From Planktothrix rubescens CCAP 1459/22 (GTDB taxonomy: Bacteria > Cyanobacteriota > Cyanobacteriia > Cyanobacteriales > Microcoleaceae): a stretch of 64,000 nucleotides of DNA. The notes under the pieces were generated by a model. That model did not search any database and had not been told where the DNA came from. It worked only from the letters and a program-made list of their open reading frames with translations. Numbering within the stretch: position 1 is the first letter of the stretch; the number at the start of each line of letters is the position of its first letter. Shown here one piece after another: positions 43,237 to 54,252 of this stretch. The stretch is from positions 2,970,001 to 3,034,000 of the forward strand of contig LR882958.1 of the NCBI GenBank assembly GCA_904830895.1, written 5' to 3'. Made by a program: the position numbers and the translations under genes.

Positions 43237-46200
43237 ATGGATAACACTAGAGTTAATCACAACCCAGAACAAAACCATCAACAAGATTGCATAGTAGGAA
43301 ATATGGGCTACCCCTATTCCGGTCAACCTTGGTTAGTGGAAGAAAGAGACGCCTGCGGGGTGGGATTTATCGCTAACCCGTCCGGGGGTGCTAATCATTC
43401 TATTATTCAAAAAGCCTTACCTGCTTTAACCTGTTTAGAACATCGGGGCGGCTGTAGCGCCGACCAGGACTCCGGGGATGGGGCGGGGATCATGACCGCA
43501 ATTCCTTGGGAATTATTAGCCCCTTGGTTTGCTGAACGAAATATTGATATTCTCCAAGAGCCAGAGTTTAAATTTGGGGTGGGGATGGTATTTTTACCCC
43601 AAGATGCTGATTTAGCGATTAAAGCCCGCGAAATTATTGAAACTGACCTCAAACAAGAAGAATTAGTTATTATCGGTTGGCGAGAAGTCCCGGTTAAACC
43701 GGAAGTCCTGGGAGTACAGGCGCGGGAAAATCAACCCCGCATCGAACAAGTTATGGTTTATTCGGCTAAGGGAAATACCGGGGATGATCTTGACCGACAA
43801 CTGTTTTTAGCCCGTCGATCTTCCGGGGTAGCCTTGAAACAGGATGGGTTAGTCTGGGGTGAGGATATTTATATTTGTTCTTTTTCCTGCCGTACTATTG
43901 TCTATAAAGGCATGGTGCGATCAGCGATCCTGGGAGAATTTTATTTAGATTTAGTTAACCCCGACTATAAGAGCAATTTCGCAGTTTACCATCGACGCTT
44001 CAGTACCAATACCATGCCGCGCTGGCCCTTGGCTCAACCGATGCGACTATTGGGACATAATGGGGAAATTAATACGCTGTTGGGGAATATTAACTGGATG
44101 CGGGCGCGGGAAAATGTGTTAGCCCATCCGGTTTGGGGCGATCGCTTAAAAACCCTAATTCCCTTTGTGGATGCGACCAATAGCGACTCGGCTAATTTAG
44201 ATAATTGTCTGGAGTTGCTAGTGAGAACCGGGCGCTGTCCCTTAGAAGCGCTGATGATTATGGTTCCCGAAGCCTATCAAAACCAGCCTAACCTGAAAGA
44301 TTTACCCGAAATTACGGATTTTTACGAATATTATAGCGGTATCCAAGAACCTTGGGACGGCCCAGCTTTATTGGTCTTCAGTGATGGTAAACAAATTGGG
44401 GCCTGTTTGGATCGTAATGGCCTGCGTCCCGCCCGCTATTGTATCACCAAAGATGGCGTGATCATGGTTTCCTCCGAAGCCGGGGTGGTGGATATTCCCG
44501 AAGACCAAATTCAGGAAAAAGGCCGTTTAGGGCCAGGACAAATGATTGCGGTGGATTTGAGTACCCATGAAGTTCTGAAAAATTGGCAGATCAAACAACG
44601 GGTCGCCCATGAACACCCCTATCGCTCCTGGTTAGAACAATATCGCCAGGAGGCGGAACCCCAGGCTTTTATTGGTGAAAAACAATTAGCACCGGATACC
44701 CTCCTCCAACAGCAAACCGCCTTTGGCTATGGGGCGGAGGATGTGGATATCCAAATTTCCGATATGGCGAGTACGGCCAAGGAAGCGACGTTTTGTATGG
44801 GGGATGATACGCCCCTAGCGGTGCTTTCGGATAAACCTCAGTTGTTGTATAACTACTTTAAACAACGATTTGCTCAGGTTACAAACCCACCGATTGATCC
44901 GTTGCGAGAACGGATTGTCATGTCCCTCTCCATGCAGTTAGGGAAACGGGGGAATTTGTTAGACCTGAAACCCGAAGACGCCCGACTGTATAAAATTAAC
45001 TCCCCCCTGCTGAATGAGGCGGAGTTAGAAGCCTTACGTCAGTCGGATTTTCCGGGGATCACCCTTTCTACCCTCTATGGTTTGGAAGGAGGGCCGAATG
45101 GTGCGACGATCGCCCTGACCCGGCTCTGTGAAAAAGCCGCCGAAGCGGTGGATCAGGGCAAAGAAATTATTATTCTGTCCGATCGCGGATTAACGGCCGA
45201 ACAGACCTATATTCCGCCCTTGTTAGCTGTGGGAGCAGTTCACCATTATTTAATTAAAATCGGCAAACGGTTACAAGCCTCCCTGGTGGTGGAAACGGCC
45301 CAATCTTGGAGTACCCATCATTTTGCCTGTTTAGTCGGTTACGGGGCTTCGGCAATTTGTCCCTATATGGCCTTAGAAACCGTGCGTCATTGGTGGTCTA
45401 GTCCCCTAATTCAGAACAATCTGTCGAAGGGCAAAATTCTCCCGATGACCATGGAAGATGCCCAGAAAAACTATCGCCAAGCCGTGGAAGATGGGTTACT
45501 CAAGATTTTATCGAAGATGGGAATTTCTCTGTTATCTTCCTATCGTGGGGCGCAAATCTTTGAAGCTATTGGGATTGGGGAAGATTTACTGGAAATGGGT
45601 TTCCGGGGTACGGTGTCTCGCGTTGGGGGTTTAAGCATTTCTGAGTTAAGCCAGGAGGTTTATCAATTCCATGCTAAGGCGTTTCCCCTAGAGGCGAAAA
45701 AGTTAGAAAACTTCGGGTTTGTCAATGCCATGAAGCGGGGAGAATATCACTTAAATAACCCCGAAATGACAAAATTGCTACATCAGGCCGTTCGTTCTGG
45801 CCCAGTAGAGACGAGCCACGGCGCGTCTCCAGATGGTGCTGAAGCACAACAACGGGTAGATGGTGCTAAAGCACAACAACAAGCACAACAACGGGTAGAT
45901 GGTGCTAAAGCACAACAACAAGCACAACAACAGGCAGAACAACGGTTTGATTTGTACGAACTGTATCGTCAATTTGTGGAAAACCGCCCAGCCACGGCTT
46001 TGCGGGATTTGTTGGACTTTAATAGCGATCGCAATTCTATCGCATTAGAAGAAGTTGAGTCCGTCGAAGAAATTGTTAAACGCTTCTGTACAGGGGGGAT
46101 GTCCCTGGGGGCCCTATCTCCCGAAGCCCATGAAGTATTGGCGATCGCCATGAACCGTTTGGGCGGAAAATCCAACTCCGGGGAAGGTGGGGAAGATCCC

Positions 46201-48018
46201 GCCCGCTACAAGATTTTTAACGATGTCGATGAAAATGGGATTTCGGCCGGACGTCCCCATTTAAAAGGACTCCAAAACGGAGATAGCGCCAGTTCAGCAA
46301 TTAAACAGGTGGCGTCGGGACGGTTTGGCGTCACGCCCGAATACCTGATGAATGCTCAGTCTATCGAGATCAAAGTGGCTCAAGGGGCTAAACCAGGGGA
46401 AGGGGGACAACTTCCTGGGAAGAAAGTTAGCGAATATATTGCTATGTTGCGACGGTCGAAACCCGGCGTCACCTTAATTTCCCCTCCTCCCCACCATGAT
46501 ATTTATTCCATTGAGGACTTAGCCCAATTAATCTTTGACCTGCACCAAATTAACCCGAAAGCGACGGTTTCGGTCAAATTAGTCGCAGAAGTGGGAATTG
46601 GAACCATTGCCGCCGGGGTTGCTAAGGCTAACGCCGACTATATCCAAATTTCTGGTCATGACGGTGGGACGGGAGCCTCTCCCCTAACTTCAATTAAACA
46701 CGCCGGAAGTCCTTGGGAATTGGGGTTAACGGAAGTCCATCGGGTATTGATGGGGAATAAACTCCGTGACCGGGTGCGGTTACGGGTAGATGGTGGTTTC
46801 AAAAGTGGCTGGGATGTGGTGATGGGAGCCTTAATGGGGGCCGAGGAATTCGGCTTTGGAACTATTGCTATGATTGCAGAAGGCTGTATTATGGCCCGAA
46901 TTTGCCACACCAATAACTGTCCCGTGGGGGTGACGTCTCAACAAGAACGCCTGCGAGAGCGTTTCCCTGGAACTCCGGGTCATGTGGTGAACTTCTTCTA
47001 TTTTGTAGCTGAAGAAGTTCGCCATATTTTAGCCCGGTTGGGATATCGGAAATTAGTCGATTTAGTTGGACGGTCTGACCTGCTAAAACGTCGGGATGGG
47101 GTGAATGTTGCTAAGACCCAACATATAAATTTAGATGTATTTACCCAAGCGCCTGTAACTAGCGATCGCAGTTGGTTAAACCATGAACCCATCCATAGTA
47201 ACGGCCCGGTGTTGGATGATGTGTTATTAGAAGATGCAGAAATTGCCACCGCTATTCAAAACCAGGGGACGGTAACGAAAACCCTGCGGATCGTTAATAC
47301 TGACCGGACGGTGGGGACACGCATTGCTGGGAAAATCGCCTCTATCTATGGAAATAATGGCTTTGCTGGCCAAATTAACCTGAATTTTACCGGGGCGGCG
47401 GGTCAGAGTTTTGGCGCATTCAACCTCCCCGGAATTAAGTTAACTCTGACGGGGGAAGCTAATGATTATGTCGGGAAGGGGATGCACGGGGGAGAGATTA
47501 TTATTAAACCCCCGGCGGCTGTGACTTACGACCCCTCGGAGAATGTGATTATCGGGAATACCTGTTTATATGGGGCGACCGGAGGAACGTTATACGCCTA
47601 CGGAAAAGCCGGAGAACGTTTCGCGGTAAGAAATTCCTTGGGTAAAGCCGTTATTGAGGGCGCTGGCGACCACTGTTGTGAATATATGACCGGGGGTGTG
47701 GTTGTAGTTCTCGGTAAGGTGGGGCGAAATGTTGGCGCCGGACAGACCGGAGGTTTAGGTTATTTCCTCGATGAAGATGGGGAGTTTCCTGAAATGATTA
47801 ACCCGGAAATTGTCAAAATTCAACGGGTATCTACACCTGCTGGGGAACAACAGTTACGCGAGTTAATTCAACAACACGCTGAACACACCGGGAGCGAGAA
47901 GGCTAAAACCATTCTGGCGAAATGGTCGGAGTATTTACCCAAGTTTTGGCAAGTTGTTCCTCCTTCTGAGAAGGATAGTCCTGAAGCGTCGAATACCGTC
48001 GTGGCGGTTGCTATTTAG
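43237..48018 (+). CDS. glsF: Glutamate synthase, ferredoxin-type (GlsF/GltS), with an in-frame repeat insertion
   Basis: The 1593-residue product has the Ntn-amidotransferase start [20 protein letters not shown] (mature N-terminal Cys after a propeptide of about 37 residues) and the FMN/synthase core ([34 protein letters not shown]). The Fe-S Cys cluster is [16 protein letters not shown]. The C-terminal beta-helix has [17 protein letters not shown] and GGEIIIKPP. It makes two glutamates from glutamine and 2-oxoglutarate. The ending [10 protein letters not shown] fits the ferredoxin form, and no small subunit gene is near. Residues about 856-903 are an extra low-complexity insertion ([14 protein letters not shown] repeats). 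ATG 43303 is an alternative start. Confidence 0.93.
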   Translation: MDNTRVNHNPEQNHQQDCIVGNMGYPYSGQPWLVEERDACGVGFIANPSGGANHSIIQKALPALTCLEHRGGCSADQDSGDGAGIMTAIPWELLAPWFAERNIDILQEPEFKFGVGMVFLPQDADLAIKAREIIETDLKQEELVIIGWREVPVKPEVLGVQARENQPRIEQVMVYSAKGNTGDDLDRQLFLARRSSGVALKQDGLVWGEDIYICSFSCRTIVYKGMVRSAILGEFYLDLVNPDYKSNFAVYHRRFSTNTMPRWPLAQPMRLLGHNGEINTLLGNINWMRARENVLAHPVWGDRLKTLIPFVDATNSDSANLDNCLELLVRTGRCPLEALMIMVPEAYQNQPNLKDLPEITDFYEYYSGIQEPWDGPALLVFSDGKQIGACLDRNGLRPARYCITKDGVIMVSSEAGVVDIPEDQIQEKGRLGPGQMIAVDLSTHEVLKNWQIKQRVAHEHPYRSWLEQYRQEAEPQAFIGEKQLAPDTLLQQQTAFGYGAEDVDIQISDMASTAKEATFCMGDDTPLAVLSDKPQLLYNYFKQRFAQVTNPPIDPLRERIVMSLSMQLGKRGNLLDLKPEDARLYKINSPLLNEAELEALRQSDFPGITLSTLYGLEGGPNGATIALTRLCEKAAEAVDQGKEIIILSDRGLTAEQTYIPPLLAVGAVHHYLIKIGKRLQASLVVETAQSWSTHHFACLVGYGASAICPYMALETVRHWWSSPLIQNNLSKGKILPMTMEDAQKNYRQAVEDGLLKILSKMGISLLSSYRGAQIFEAIGIGEDLLEMGFRGTVSRVGGLSISELSQEVYQFHAKAFPLEAKKLENFGFVNAMKRGEYHLNNPEMTKLLHQAVRSGPVETSHGASPDGAEAQQRVDGAKAQQQAQQRVDGAKAQQQAQQQAEQRFDLYELYRQFVENRPATALRDLLDFNSDRNSIALEEVESVEEIVKRFCTGGMSLGALSPEAHEVLAIAMNRLGGKSNSGEGGEDPARYKIFNDVDENGISAGRPHLKGLQNGDSASSAIKQVASGRFGVTPEYLMNAQSIEIKVAQGAKPGEGGQLPGKKVSEYIAMLRRSKPGVTLISPPPHHDIYSIEDLAQLIFDLHQINPKATVSVKLVAEVGIGTIAAGVAKANADYIQISGHDGGTGASPLTSIKHAGSPWELGLTEVHRVLMGNKLRDRVRLRVDGGFKSGWDVVMGALMGAEEFGFGTIAMIAEGCIMARICHTNNCPVGVTSQQERLRERFPGTPGHVVNFFYFVAEEVRHILARLGYRKLVDLVGRSDLLKRRDGVNVAKTQHINLDVFTQAPVTSDRSWLNHEPIHSNGPVLDDVLLEDAEIATAIQNQGTVTKTLRIVNTDRTVGTRIAGKIASIYGNNGFAGQINLNFTGAAGQSFGAFNLPGIKLTLTGEANDYVGKGMHGGEIIIKPPAAVTYDPSENVIIGNTCLYGATGGTLYAYGKAGERFAVRNSLGKAVIEGAGDHCCEYMTGGVVVVLGKVGRNVGAGQTGGLGYFLDEDGEFPEMINPEIVKIQRVSTPAGEQQLRELIQQHAEHTGSEKAKTILAKWSEYLPKFWQVVPPSEKDSPEASNTVVAVAI
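45805..45950 (+). repeat. In-frame dispersed repeat insertion within the glutamate synthase gene
   Basis: It begins with the palindrome GTAGAGACGAGCC ... GCGTCTC (45805-45829), whose complement recurs at 20148-20168. GGTGCTAAAGCACAACAACG-type units follow, two of them nearly identical with a period of 54 bases, and resemble the repeat at 29380-29510. It adds about 48 residues, is a multiple of three and contains no stop. Confidence 0.85.
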
Positions 48019-48045
48019 AGTGGTCAATTCTAAGAGTTAACCCCT

Positions 48046-48090
48046 CAGCCTCTTTCCCAAATTGGGGAAGGGGCTGATTTAATATTTTTT
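48046..48090 (+). terminator. Terminator of the glutamate synthase gene
   Basis: A 13-pair stem (CAGCCTCTTTCCC with GGGGAAGGGGCTG, loop AAATT) ends at 48076 and is followed by ATTTAATATTTTTT. It lies 28 bases after the stop codon. It also insulates the AT-rich restriction-modification gene downstream. Confidence 0.8.
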
Positions 48091-48164
48091 ACATCTAATG
48101 GTAGACTAATCAATATGAACTAATTTTGTATTAAACCAGATAACCATTAGATTGTCGTAAGCCA

Positions 48165-51100
48165 ATGAATTTGATTAAAAAGGGAATCATAGAAGGTTTA
48201 ATTAAGTTTGATGATGAGCAAAAATTTATTACTTATATTCATCAAAATAAGAAAAGAAATTATACTAATCCAGAGGAACAAGTACAAGCAGAAACTTACT
48301 TAAAATTAGTTTTAATTTATGGTTATGATCCTCACAAAATTTTGCAATTTGTTTCCGTAACAATGGGATCAACCACTAAAGAAGCGGATATTATTGTTTA
48401 TAATGATGATCAATGTCAAGCTCCTTATATTGTTGTTGAATGTAAAAAACAAGAAGTTTCGGAGTTAGAATTTAAACAAGCTATTGACCAAGGTTTTAGT
48501 TATGCTGTAGCGGAAGGTGCTAAATATGTTTGGGTGACATCTGGGATGAAAGATGAATATTTTGAAGTCCCAACCGAAAGACCAAAGGCGCGTATTTCTA
48601 TCCCTGATATTCCTCAATTTGGTGTTACTAAATTAGCTAAATTTAAGTATGCAAAAGATGGCGGAGAAGTCAATGGTCAAAAATTATTTGAGTTAGAAAT
48701 TGTTACAGAAGATGATTTAACCAGACGTTTTAAACAGGCTCATGATGCTCTTTGGGGAGGTGGTGAATTAAATCCTTCAATGGCTTTTGATGAGTTAGAT
48801 AAATTAATTTTTTGTAAGATTTGGGATGAGAAAAAACCTCGTAAAAAAGGTGAAGCTTATGATTTTCAAATTTTCAAAGAAACTGAAGAAGAAAAAACCA
48901 ATCAAGAGTTAATGAAGCGAGTTAATTCCCTTTATCATGAAGGGCGAAAAAAAGACCCTGAAGTATTTAAAGATGATATTCGTTTAAGTCCTGAGAAGTT
49001 GCGGACTGTGGTAGGTTATTTAGAAAAAATTAATTTAGGTGCGACGGATTTAGATAGTAAAGGACGTGCTTTTGAGACGTTTATGGGTTCGTTTTTTCGG
49101 GGTGAGTTTGGGCAATTTTTCACTCCTAGAAATATTGTTAAATTTATTATTGATGTCTTACCGATAACTAATAATTCTTTGGTATTAGATACTTCTTGCG
49201 GTAGTGGTGGCTTTTTGCTTCATGTATTAGATAAAATTAGACGACAAGCTGATGATTTTTATGATAATGATCCTGTTAAACATTACAGATATTGGCATGA
49301 TTTCGCTGAAAAAAATCTGTTTGGTATCGAAATTAATGAGCAGATTGCGCGGACTGCAAAAATGAATATGATTATTCATGATGATGGTCATACTAATGTT
49401 ATTGCTGCGGATGGTTTATTGCCCAGTAATGAGATAATTAAAAAGACAAATAATCAAGGTTTTGCTAATAATCGTTTTGATTTTATCACAACTAATCCTC
49501 CCTTTGGCTCAACTGTTAAACAAGCTGAACAAGCCTACCTGAAAAATTACGATTTGGCTATGAAGGAGGTTGATTGGTTAAATAGTAAGAGTAAATCTAC
49601 TGAAAGAGAAAATCAAAATACTGAAGTTTTATTTGTTGAAAAATGTTATGAATATTTGCGAGAAGGAGGTTATTTAGCGATTGTAATTCCCGATGGAATT
49701 TTAACTAATTCTAGTCTGCAATATGTCAGGGATTGGATTGAGGAAAAATTTCGGATTGTAGCGGTAGTTTCTTTACCTCAAACTGCTTTTCAATCTACAG
49801 GTGCGGGGGTTAAAAGTTCGGTTTTATTCTTAAAAAAATATGATTTAGCAACAACTGAAAACATCCAAGCCAGAAAATTAGGTTTACAGGATGAGATTAA
49901 AATTAAACATAATTATGAGGATTTATTAACTGAGTTGGATAAAGAGAAAAAAGAACAAATTAAAAAGTTAAGTGGTTTTGATAAGGGGTCAAATTTAGAA
50001 GGGAAAACTTTACAAGATTCTGAAGATTTTAAGGAATGGAAAAAGGAGGTTAATAATGAATATCGGGAGCGAATAGATGAGATTAAGGAAAATTTAGTAG
50101 AGGAATATATAACCGAAAAACAAAGGTTATTTAATGATTATGAGATTTTTATGGCTATAGCTGAAGATATTGGTTATGATGCTACAGGAAAAGCCACAAA
50201 TAATAATGAGTTAGATTTGATTGGGGAAGAATTAACCCGTTTTATTGATAGTATTGAAAGCGGAGAGGATAGTTTTTTTTTAAGTGATAATGTGGATAAA
50301 AATAAGATATTTTTGGTAAATAAAAATAATTTATATGTTAGATTTGATTCTAAATATTATGCTTTAATAAACGAAAATATCCTAGCAAATAAAACAAAAT
50401 TTATTGTTAAAAAATTAGGAGATATTACTCATCTTAGTAGAGGTAGATTTTCACATCGTCCAAGAAATGATCCAAAATTTTATCATGGTCAATATCCTTT
50501 TATTCAAACAGGAGACATAGTAAATGCTAGTGAAAGTTACGGTGATATAAAATATACTCAAACTCTCAACGAGAAAGGAATTCAAGTAAGTAAATTATTT
50601 GAACCTGAAATTATATTAATTACTATTGCTGCAAATATAGGTGATACTTCTATTTTGACTTATCCTGCTTGTTTTCCAGATAGTATTGTAGCAATTAAAC
50701 TAAAAACAGATGAAATTGATATAAAATATCTTAATTATTATTTTAAATATGTTAAAAATTATTTATTTTCTTTAGCTCCACAATCCGCACAAAAAAATAT
50801 TAATTTACAACAATTATCTCCTACACCGATTGTTATTCCTCCCCCAGAAATCCAAAATAAAATAGTAGCGATAATGGATAATGCTTATAATACTAAAAAA
50901 CAAAAAGAAGCAGAAGCACAAAGATTACTGGATAGTATTGATGATTATTTATTAGGAGAATTAGGAATTGAATTACCTCAACCTGAAGAAAATACTGTTA
51001 ATAATCGCATTTTTTACCGCAAGTTAAGCGATATTTCAGGAGGTAGGTTTGATGCTTTTTATTGTCAAAATTATTTTTATAAAAATAGAATATGTATTGA

Positions 51101-51680
51101 AAAAGCTCAATATCAAATAAAATTCTTAAAAGAAATAATTGACACTAAATTAATTAAAGGTAGATTGCCTAAAGATATAGAAAAAGATGGGAATTGTCAA
51201 GTTATACAAATTAATAGTATTAATTCAGATGGTTATATTGATTTAGATGATCTATTAACGTCAAAAAACATTTTTAATGACAATCAAAAATTAAAGAAAC
51301 AAGATATTATAATTGTTGTTACAGGGGCTACTATTGGAAAAATAGCAATTTTTGAAAATAATGGACTTTTTTATCTAGGAGGAGATTTAGTAAAATTTCA
51401 AGTTGATAAAAATATTAATCCTTTTTATGTTTACAATTTTTTAAGATGTCAAAATTCACAAATAGAAATAAGAAAAAATATTACAGGAGCAACTAATGGA
51501 CATTTAGCACCTAAAGATATTGAAAATATGATTATTCCTATTCCTCCCCTAGAAAAACAAAACGAAATAGCTGAACATATCACAAAAATTAGAGAGAAAG
51601 CCAAACAATTACAAGAGGAAGCTAAAAAAGAATTAGAGAAGGCAAAAATTGAAGTAGAAAAGATGATATTAGGGGATTAA
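48165..51680 (+). CDS. Single-chain restriction-modification enzyme (nuclease, N6-adenine MTase, two specificity domains)
   Basis: The 1171-residue product joins several parts. Residues 1-170 are an HsdR-N-like PD-(D/E)XK nuclease (E43; EADIIVYNDD with D75; YIVVECKKQ with E92-C93-K94). About residues 250-560 are an HsdM-type N6-adenine methyltransferase (GQFFTPRNIV, LDTSCGSGGFLLHVL near 342, NPPFGS near 444). From about 740 and 985 come two HsdS-like target-recognition domains, each followed by a helical spacer (IQNKIVAIMDNAYNTKKQKE; LEKQNEIAEHITKIREKAKQ). There is no helicase motor, so this is a type IIG-like enzyme rather than type I. The gene is strikingly AT-rich, with no HIP1 site seen, which suggests recent transfer. 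All catalytic motifs are intact. Confidence 0.88.
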   Translation: MNLIKKGIIEGLIKFDDEQKFITYIHQNKKRNYTNPEEQVQAETYLKLVLIYGYDPHKILQFVSVTMGSTTKEADIIVYNDDQCQAPYIVVECKKQEVSELEFKQAIDQGFSYAVAEGAKYVWVTSGMKDEYFEVPTERPKARISIPDIPQFGVTKLAKFKYAKDGGEVNGQKLFELEIVTEDDLTRRFKQAHDALWGGGELNPSMAFDELDKLIFCKIWDEKKPRKKGEAYDFQIFKETEEEKTNQELMKRVNSLYHEGRKKDPEVFKDDIRLSPEKLRTVVGYLEKINLGATDLDSKGRAFETFMGSFFRGEFGQFFTPRNIVKFIIDVLPITNNSLVLDTSCGSGGFLLHVLDKIRRQADDFYDNDPVKHYRYWHDFAEKNLFGIEINEQIARTAKMNMIIHDDGHTNVIAADGLLPSNEIIKKTNNQGFANNRFDFITTNPPFGSTVKQAEQAYLKNYDLAMKEVDWLNSKSKSTERENQNTEVLFVEKCYEYLREGGYLAIVIPDGILTNSSLQYVRDWIEEKFRIVAVVSLPQTAFQSTGAGVKSSVLFLKKYDLATTENIQARKLGLQDEIKIKHNYEDLLTELDKEKKEQIKKLSGFDKGSNLEGKTLQDSEDFKEWKKEVNNEYRERIDEIKENLVEEYITEKQRLFNDYEIFMAIAEDIGYDATGKATNNNELDLIGEELTRFIDSIESGEDSFFLSDNVDKNKIFLVNKNNLYVRFDSKYYALINENILANKTKFIVKKLGDITHLSRGRFSHRPRNDPKFYHGQYPFIQTGDIVNASESYGDIKYTQTLNEKGIQVSKLFEPEIILITIAANIGDTSILTYPACFPDSIVAIKLKTDEIDIKYLNYYFKYVKNYLFSLAPQSAQKNINLQQLSPTPIVIPPPEIQNKIVAIMDNAYNTKKQKEAEAQRLLDSIDDYLLGELGIELPQPEENTVNNRIFYRKLSDISGGRFDAFYCQNYFYKNRICIEKAQYQIKFLKEIIDTKLIKGRLPKDIEKDGNCQVIQINSINSDGYIDLDDLLTSKNIFNDNQKLKKQDIIIVVTGATIGKIAIFENNGLFYLGGDLVKFQVDKNINPFYVYNFLRCQNSQIEIRKNITGATNGHLAPKDIENMIIPIPPLEKQNEIAEHITKIREKAKQLQEEAKKELEKAKIEVEKMILGD

Positions 51681-51864
51681 AATGTTTTATGACTCCCTGT
51701 GCTTTTGCAGCTTCAAAGATTTCAGAATCTTCAGCTTTTTTATTCTGGAGTTAAATTATTAATAATTTGAGCAAGAGAATCCTTATTATTGATCTACCAA
51801 TTAAAATGAATGATAAAAATATTCCTGAAAAACGATATAATATAAACCATCCCTAATCCTCCTG

Positions 51865-53352
51865 ATGGTTATTCCTATGCTGGCTGAACAATCAAAAGTA
51901 ATCCGAAATTGGCAACTGCTGATTCCAAAATTTGAGGCTATTGTTGGGAAAAAAGGCGTGATTCAACGTCGAGAAGAATTACTGGTTTATGAATGTGATG
52001 GACTAACTAGCTATCGCCAACGTCCCGCATTAGTAGTGCTTCCCAAAACCACCGAAGAAGTTGCAGAAGTTGTTAAAATTTGCGATCGCAATTTGATTCC
52101 TTGGGTCGCTAGAGGGGCGGGAACTGGACTTTCTGGCGGTGCTTTACCCGTAGAAGATTGTGTTTTAATTGTCACCGCATTAATGCGAAAAATCCTAAAT
52201 ATTGACTTAGAAAATCAGCGTGTTGTTGTTCAACCAGGAGTGATTAATAATTGGGTAACACAAGCAGTTAGTGGCGCAGGATTTTATTATGCTCCTGACC
52301 CTTCTAGTCAAATTATTTGTTCTATTGGGGGCAATGTTGCCGAAAATTCTGGCGGTGTTCATTGTTTAAAATATGGGGTGACAACTAACCATATTCTAGG
52401 GCTAAAAATCGTCACTCCCGATGGTGATATTGTCGATATTGGTGGCGATATTCCCGAAATGCCTGGATATGATTTAACCGGATTATTTGTTGGTTCAGAA
52501 GGGACGTTAGGCATTGCTACTGAAATCACATTAAGAATTTTAAAAACACCCGAATCAATTTGTGTGTTATTAGCAGATTTTACTAATTTAGAATCGGCTG
52601 GATCGGCGGTTTCTGATATTATTAGTTCGGGGATTATTCCTGGGGGCATGGAAATTATGGATAATCTCAGTATTAATGCCGTTGAAGATGTGGTGAAAAT
52701 TGGTTTATATCCACGGGATGCGGGGGCAATTCTATTAGTTGAATTAGATGGTTTACAGGTGGAAGTCGATACTAATAAACAACGAGTTAGTGAAATTTGT
52801 AGAAACAATGGGGCGAGAAATATTACCACCGCTAGTAATGCAGAAGATCGGTTAAAAATTTGGAAAGGACGGAAAGCAGCTTTCGCCGCCGCAGGTCATG
52901 TCAGTCCTGATTATTATGTTCAAGATGGCGTAATTCCCCGGACAAAAATGGCTTATGTTCTCAAAGAAATTGAAGCCCTGGGAGAAAAATATGGATATCG
53001 TATTGCTAATGTCTTTCATGCCGGGGATGGCAATTTACATCCTTTAATTTTATATGATAATTCCGTTCCAGGTGCGTTAGAAACCGTCGAAGAAATTGGT
53101 GGAGAAATTCTTAAAATATGTGTTGAAGTTGGCGGTAGTTTGTCCGGTGAACATGGTATTGGTGCGGATAAAAAATGTTATATGCCCCAAATGTTCAACG
53201 AAGTTGATTTAGAAACCATGGAATGGGTGAGAACAGTTTTTAACCCCAAAGGTTTAGCCAACCCTGGTAAAATGTTACCGACTCCTCGCACCTGTGGAGA
53301 GTCCGCCAAACTGCAAAATATTAAACAGTTTGAAGGGACAGAAGTATTTTAA
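51865..53352 (+). CDS. glcD: Glycolate oxidase/dehydrogenase subunit GlcD
   Basis: The 495-residue product is an FAD-linked oxidase: WVARGAGTGLSGGALPVEDC, IDLENQRVVVQPGVINNWVT, YAPDPSSQIICSIGGNVAEN, YDLTGLFVGSEGTLGIATEI and the C-terminal NVFHAGDGNLHPLILYD and LSGEHGIGADKK. It oxidises glycolate from photorespiration to glyoxylate. No glcE or glcF is in the window. ATG 51865 is used; ATG 51877 (MLAEQSKV) is an alternative. The spacer of about 180 bases upstream is AT-rich with no clear site. Confidence 0.93.
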   Translation: MVIPMLAEQSKVIRNWQLLIPKFEAIVGKKGVIQRREELLVYECDGLTSYRQRPALVVLPKTTEEVAEVVKICDRNLIPWVARGAGTGLSGGALPVEDCVLIVTALMRKILNIDLENQRVVVQPGVINNWVTQAVSGAGFYYAPDPSSQIICSIGGNVAENSGGVHCLKYGVTTNHILGLKIVTPDGDIVDIGGDIPEMPGYDLTGLFVGSEGTLGIATEITLRILKTPESICVLLADFTNLESAGSAVSDIISSGIIPGGMEIMDNLSINAVEDVVKIGLYPRDAGAILLVELDGLQVEVDTNKQRVSEICRNNGARNITTASNAEDRLKIWKGRKAAFAAAGHVSPDYYVQDGVIPRTKMAYVLKEIEALGEKYGYRIANVFHAGDGNLHPLILYDNSVPGALETVEEIGGEILKICVEVGGSLSGEHGIGADKKCYMPQMFNEVDLETMEWVRTVFNPKGLANPGKMLPTPRTCGESAKLQNIKQFEGTEVF

Positions 53353-53414
53353 TTTATCCTTAGATCTACTAAGTAGTTGCACAAAATAAATTACCTAGTT
53401 GAGAGAGGGAACAG

Positions 53415-53451
53415 CCCCCCCAAACCCCCGTGCACGGGGGGCTAGGGGGGG
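53415..53451. repeat. C/G palindromic repeat, copy 3
   Basis: It contains CCCCCGTGCACGGGGGG with outer C-runs and G-runs (CCCCCCCAAA on the left, CTAGGGGGGG on the right). It is closely related to the palindromes at 10990-11036 and 11615-11650. It lies 62 bases after glcD, where it could fold into a strong RNA hairpin. Confidence 0.9.
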
Positions 53452-53506
53452 AGGGAACAGGGTAGAGGATGTGTAATTAATTTTGTTCAGGTACTTATCA
53501 AAAAAT

Positions 53507-54163
53507 ATGGAAAATACAACCAATTCTCCGTTTAAAATGACTCAATTAACCGCCATTAATGTTGCTAAAGCAACAACAATTATTCTACTAATTGGTTTTG
53601 CTTTAGTCTTAGGAATTCAGGACTGGCGACAGGTGATTTATCTCTGTTTTCACATTAGTTATTGTTTGTGGTGGTTAATTGAACAATGGTTTTATCCTCA
53701 ACGATCAAAAGCAATTTTTACTGAATCTACAGGAGTAGTAGGATTGATATTAGCTGTAATTATTGTTGGATGTTTATACACTTTACCCGGATATTTAGCT
53801 TTTATCAATCCCATTCCCATTTCTTTTATTACCGTTGCTATTGCAATTCCTCTATTTTATTTTGGCAGTTTAATTAATGCGGCGGCGGATGTGCAGAAAT
53901 TAACAGCAAAACAATATGGTGAGGGGTTAGTTAAAGATAATATTTGGCGATTTTCTCGAAATATCAACTATTTTGGGGATTTACTACGCTATCTAAGTTT
54001 TGCAATTGTAGCAGGTTCTCCTTGGGCATATATTGTTCCTGGGTTTATTCTGATTCTTTATTTACAGCGAATTTTTGCTAAAGAAAAAACCATGTCAGAA
54101 AAATATCCCAATTATCAAGAATATCAGAATAACTCAACTCGCTTAATTCCCTTTATTTGGTAA
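53507..54163 (+). CDS. Membrane methyltransferase-like protein (ICMT / DUF1295 type)
   Basis: The product has about five hydrophobic segments ([54 protein letters not shown] and others). The C-terminal region typical of isoprenylcysteine methyltransferase and steroid-reductase-like proteins is present: [60 protein letters not shown]. The substrate is unknown. I chose ATG 53507; the frame is open back to TTG 53483, which adds eight residues without family signal. It probably has its own promoter, because the palindrome at 53415 separates it from glcD. Confidence 0.78.
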   Translation: MENTTNSPFKMTQLTAINVAKATTIILLIGFALVLGIQDWRQVIYLCFHISYCLWWLIEQWFYPQRSKAIFTESTGVVGLILAVIIVGCLYTLPGYLAFINPIPISFITVAIAIPLFYFGSLINAAADVQKLTAKQYGEGLVKDNIWRFSRNINYFGDLLRYLSFAIVAGSPWAYIVPGFILILYLQRIFAKEKTMSEKYPNYQEYQNNSTRLIPFIW

Positions 54164-54252
54164 ACTTTGGGTGGGCATAGCCCACTCAACAAACAATTGC
54201 ATAAATTTTTAACTTGAATTATAATTAATCATCCTGATTAATATTTAAAATT

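Noticed and set aside
43055-43294. Open frame upstream of glutamate synthase
   Set aside because: It overlaps the start of the glutamate synthase gene in another frame and shows no protein-like pattern; probably leader sequence.
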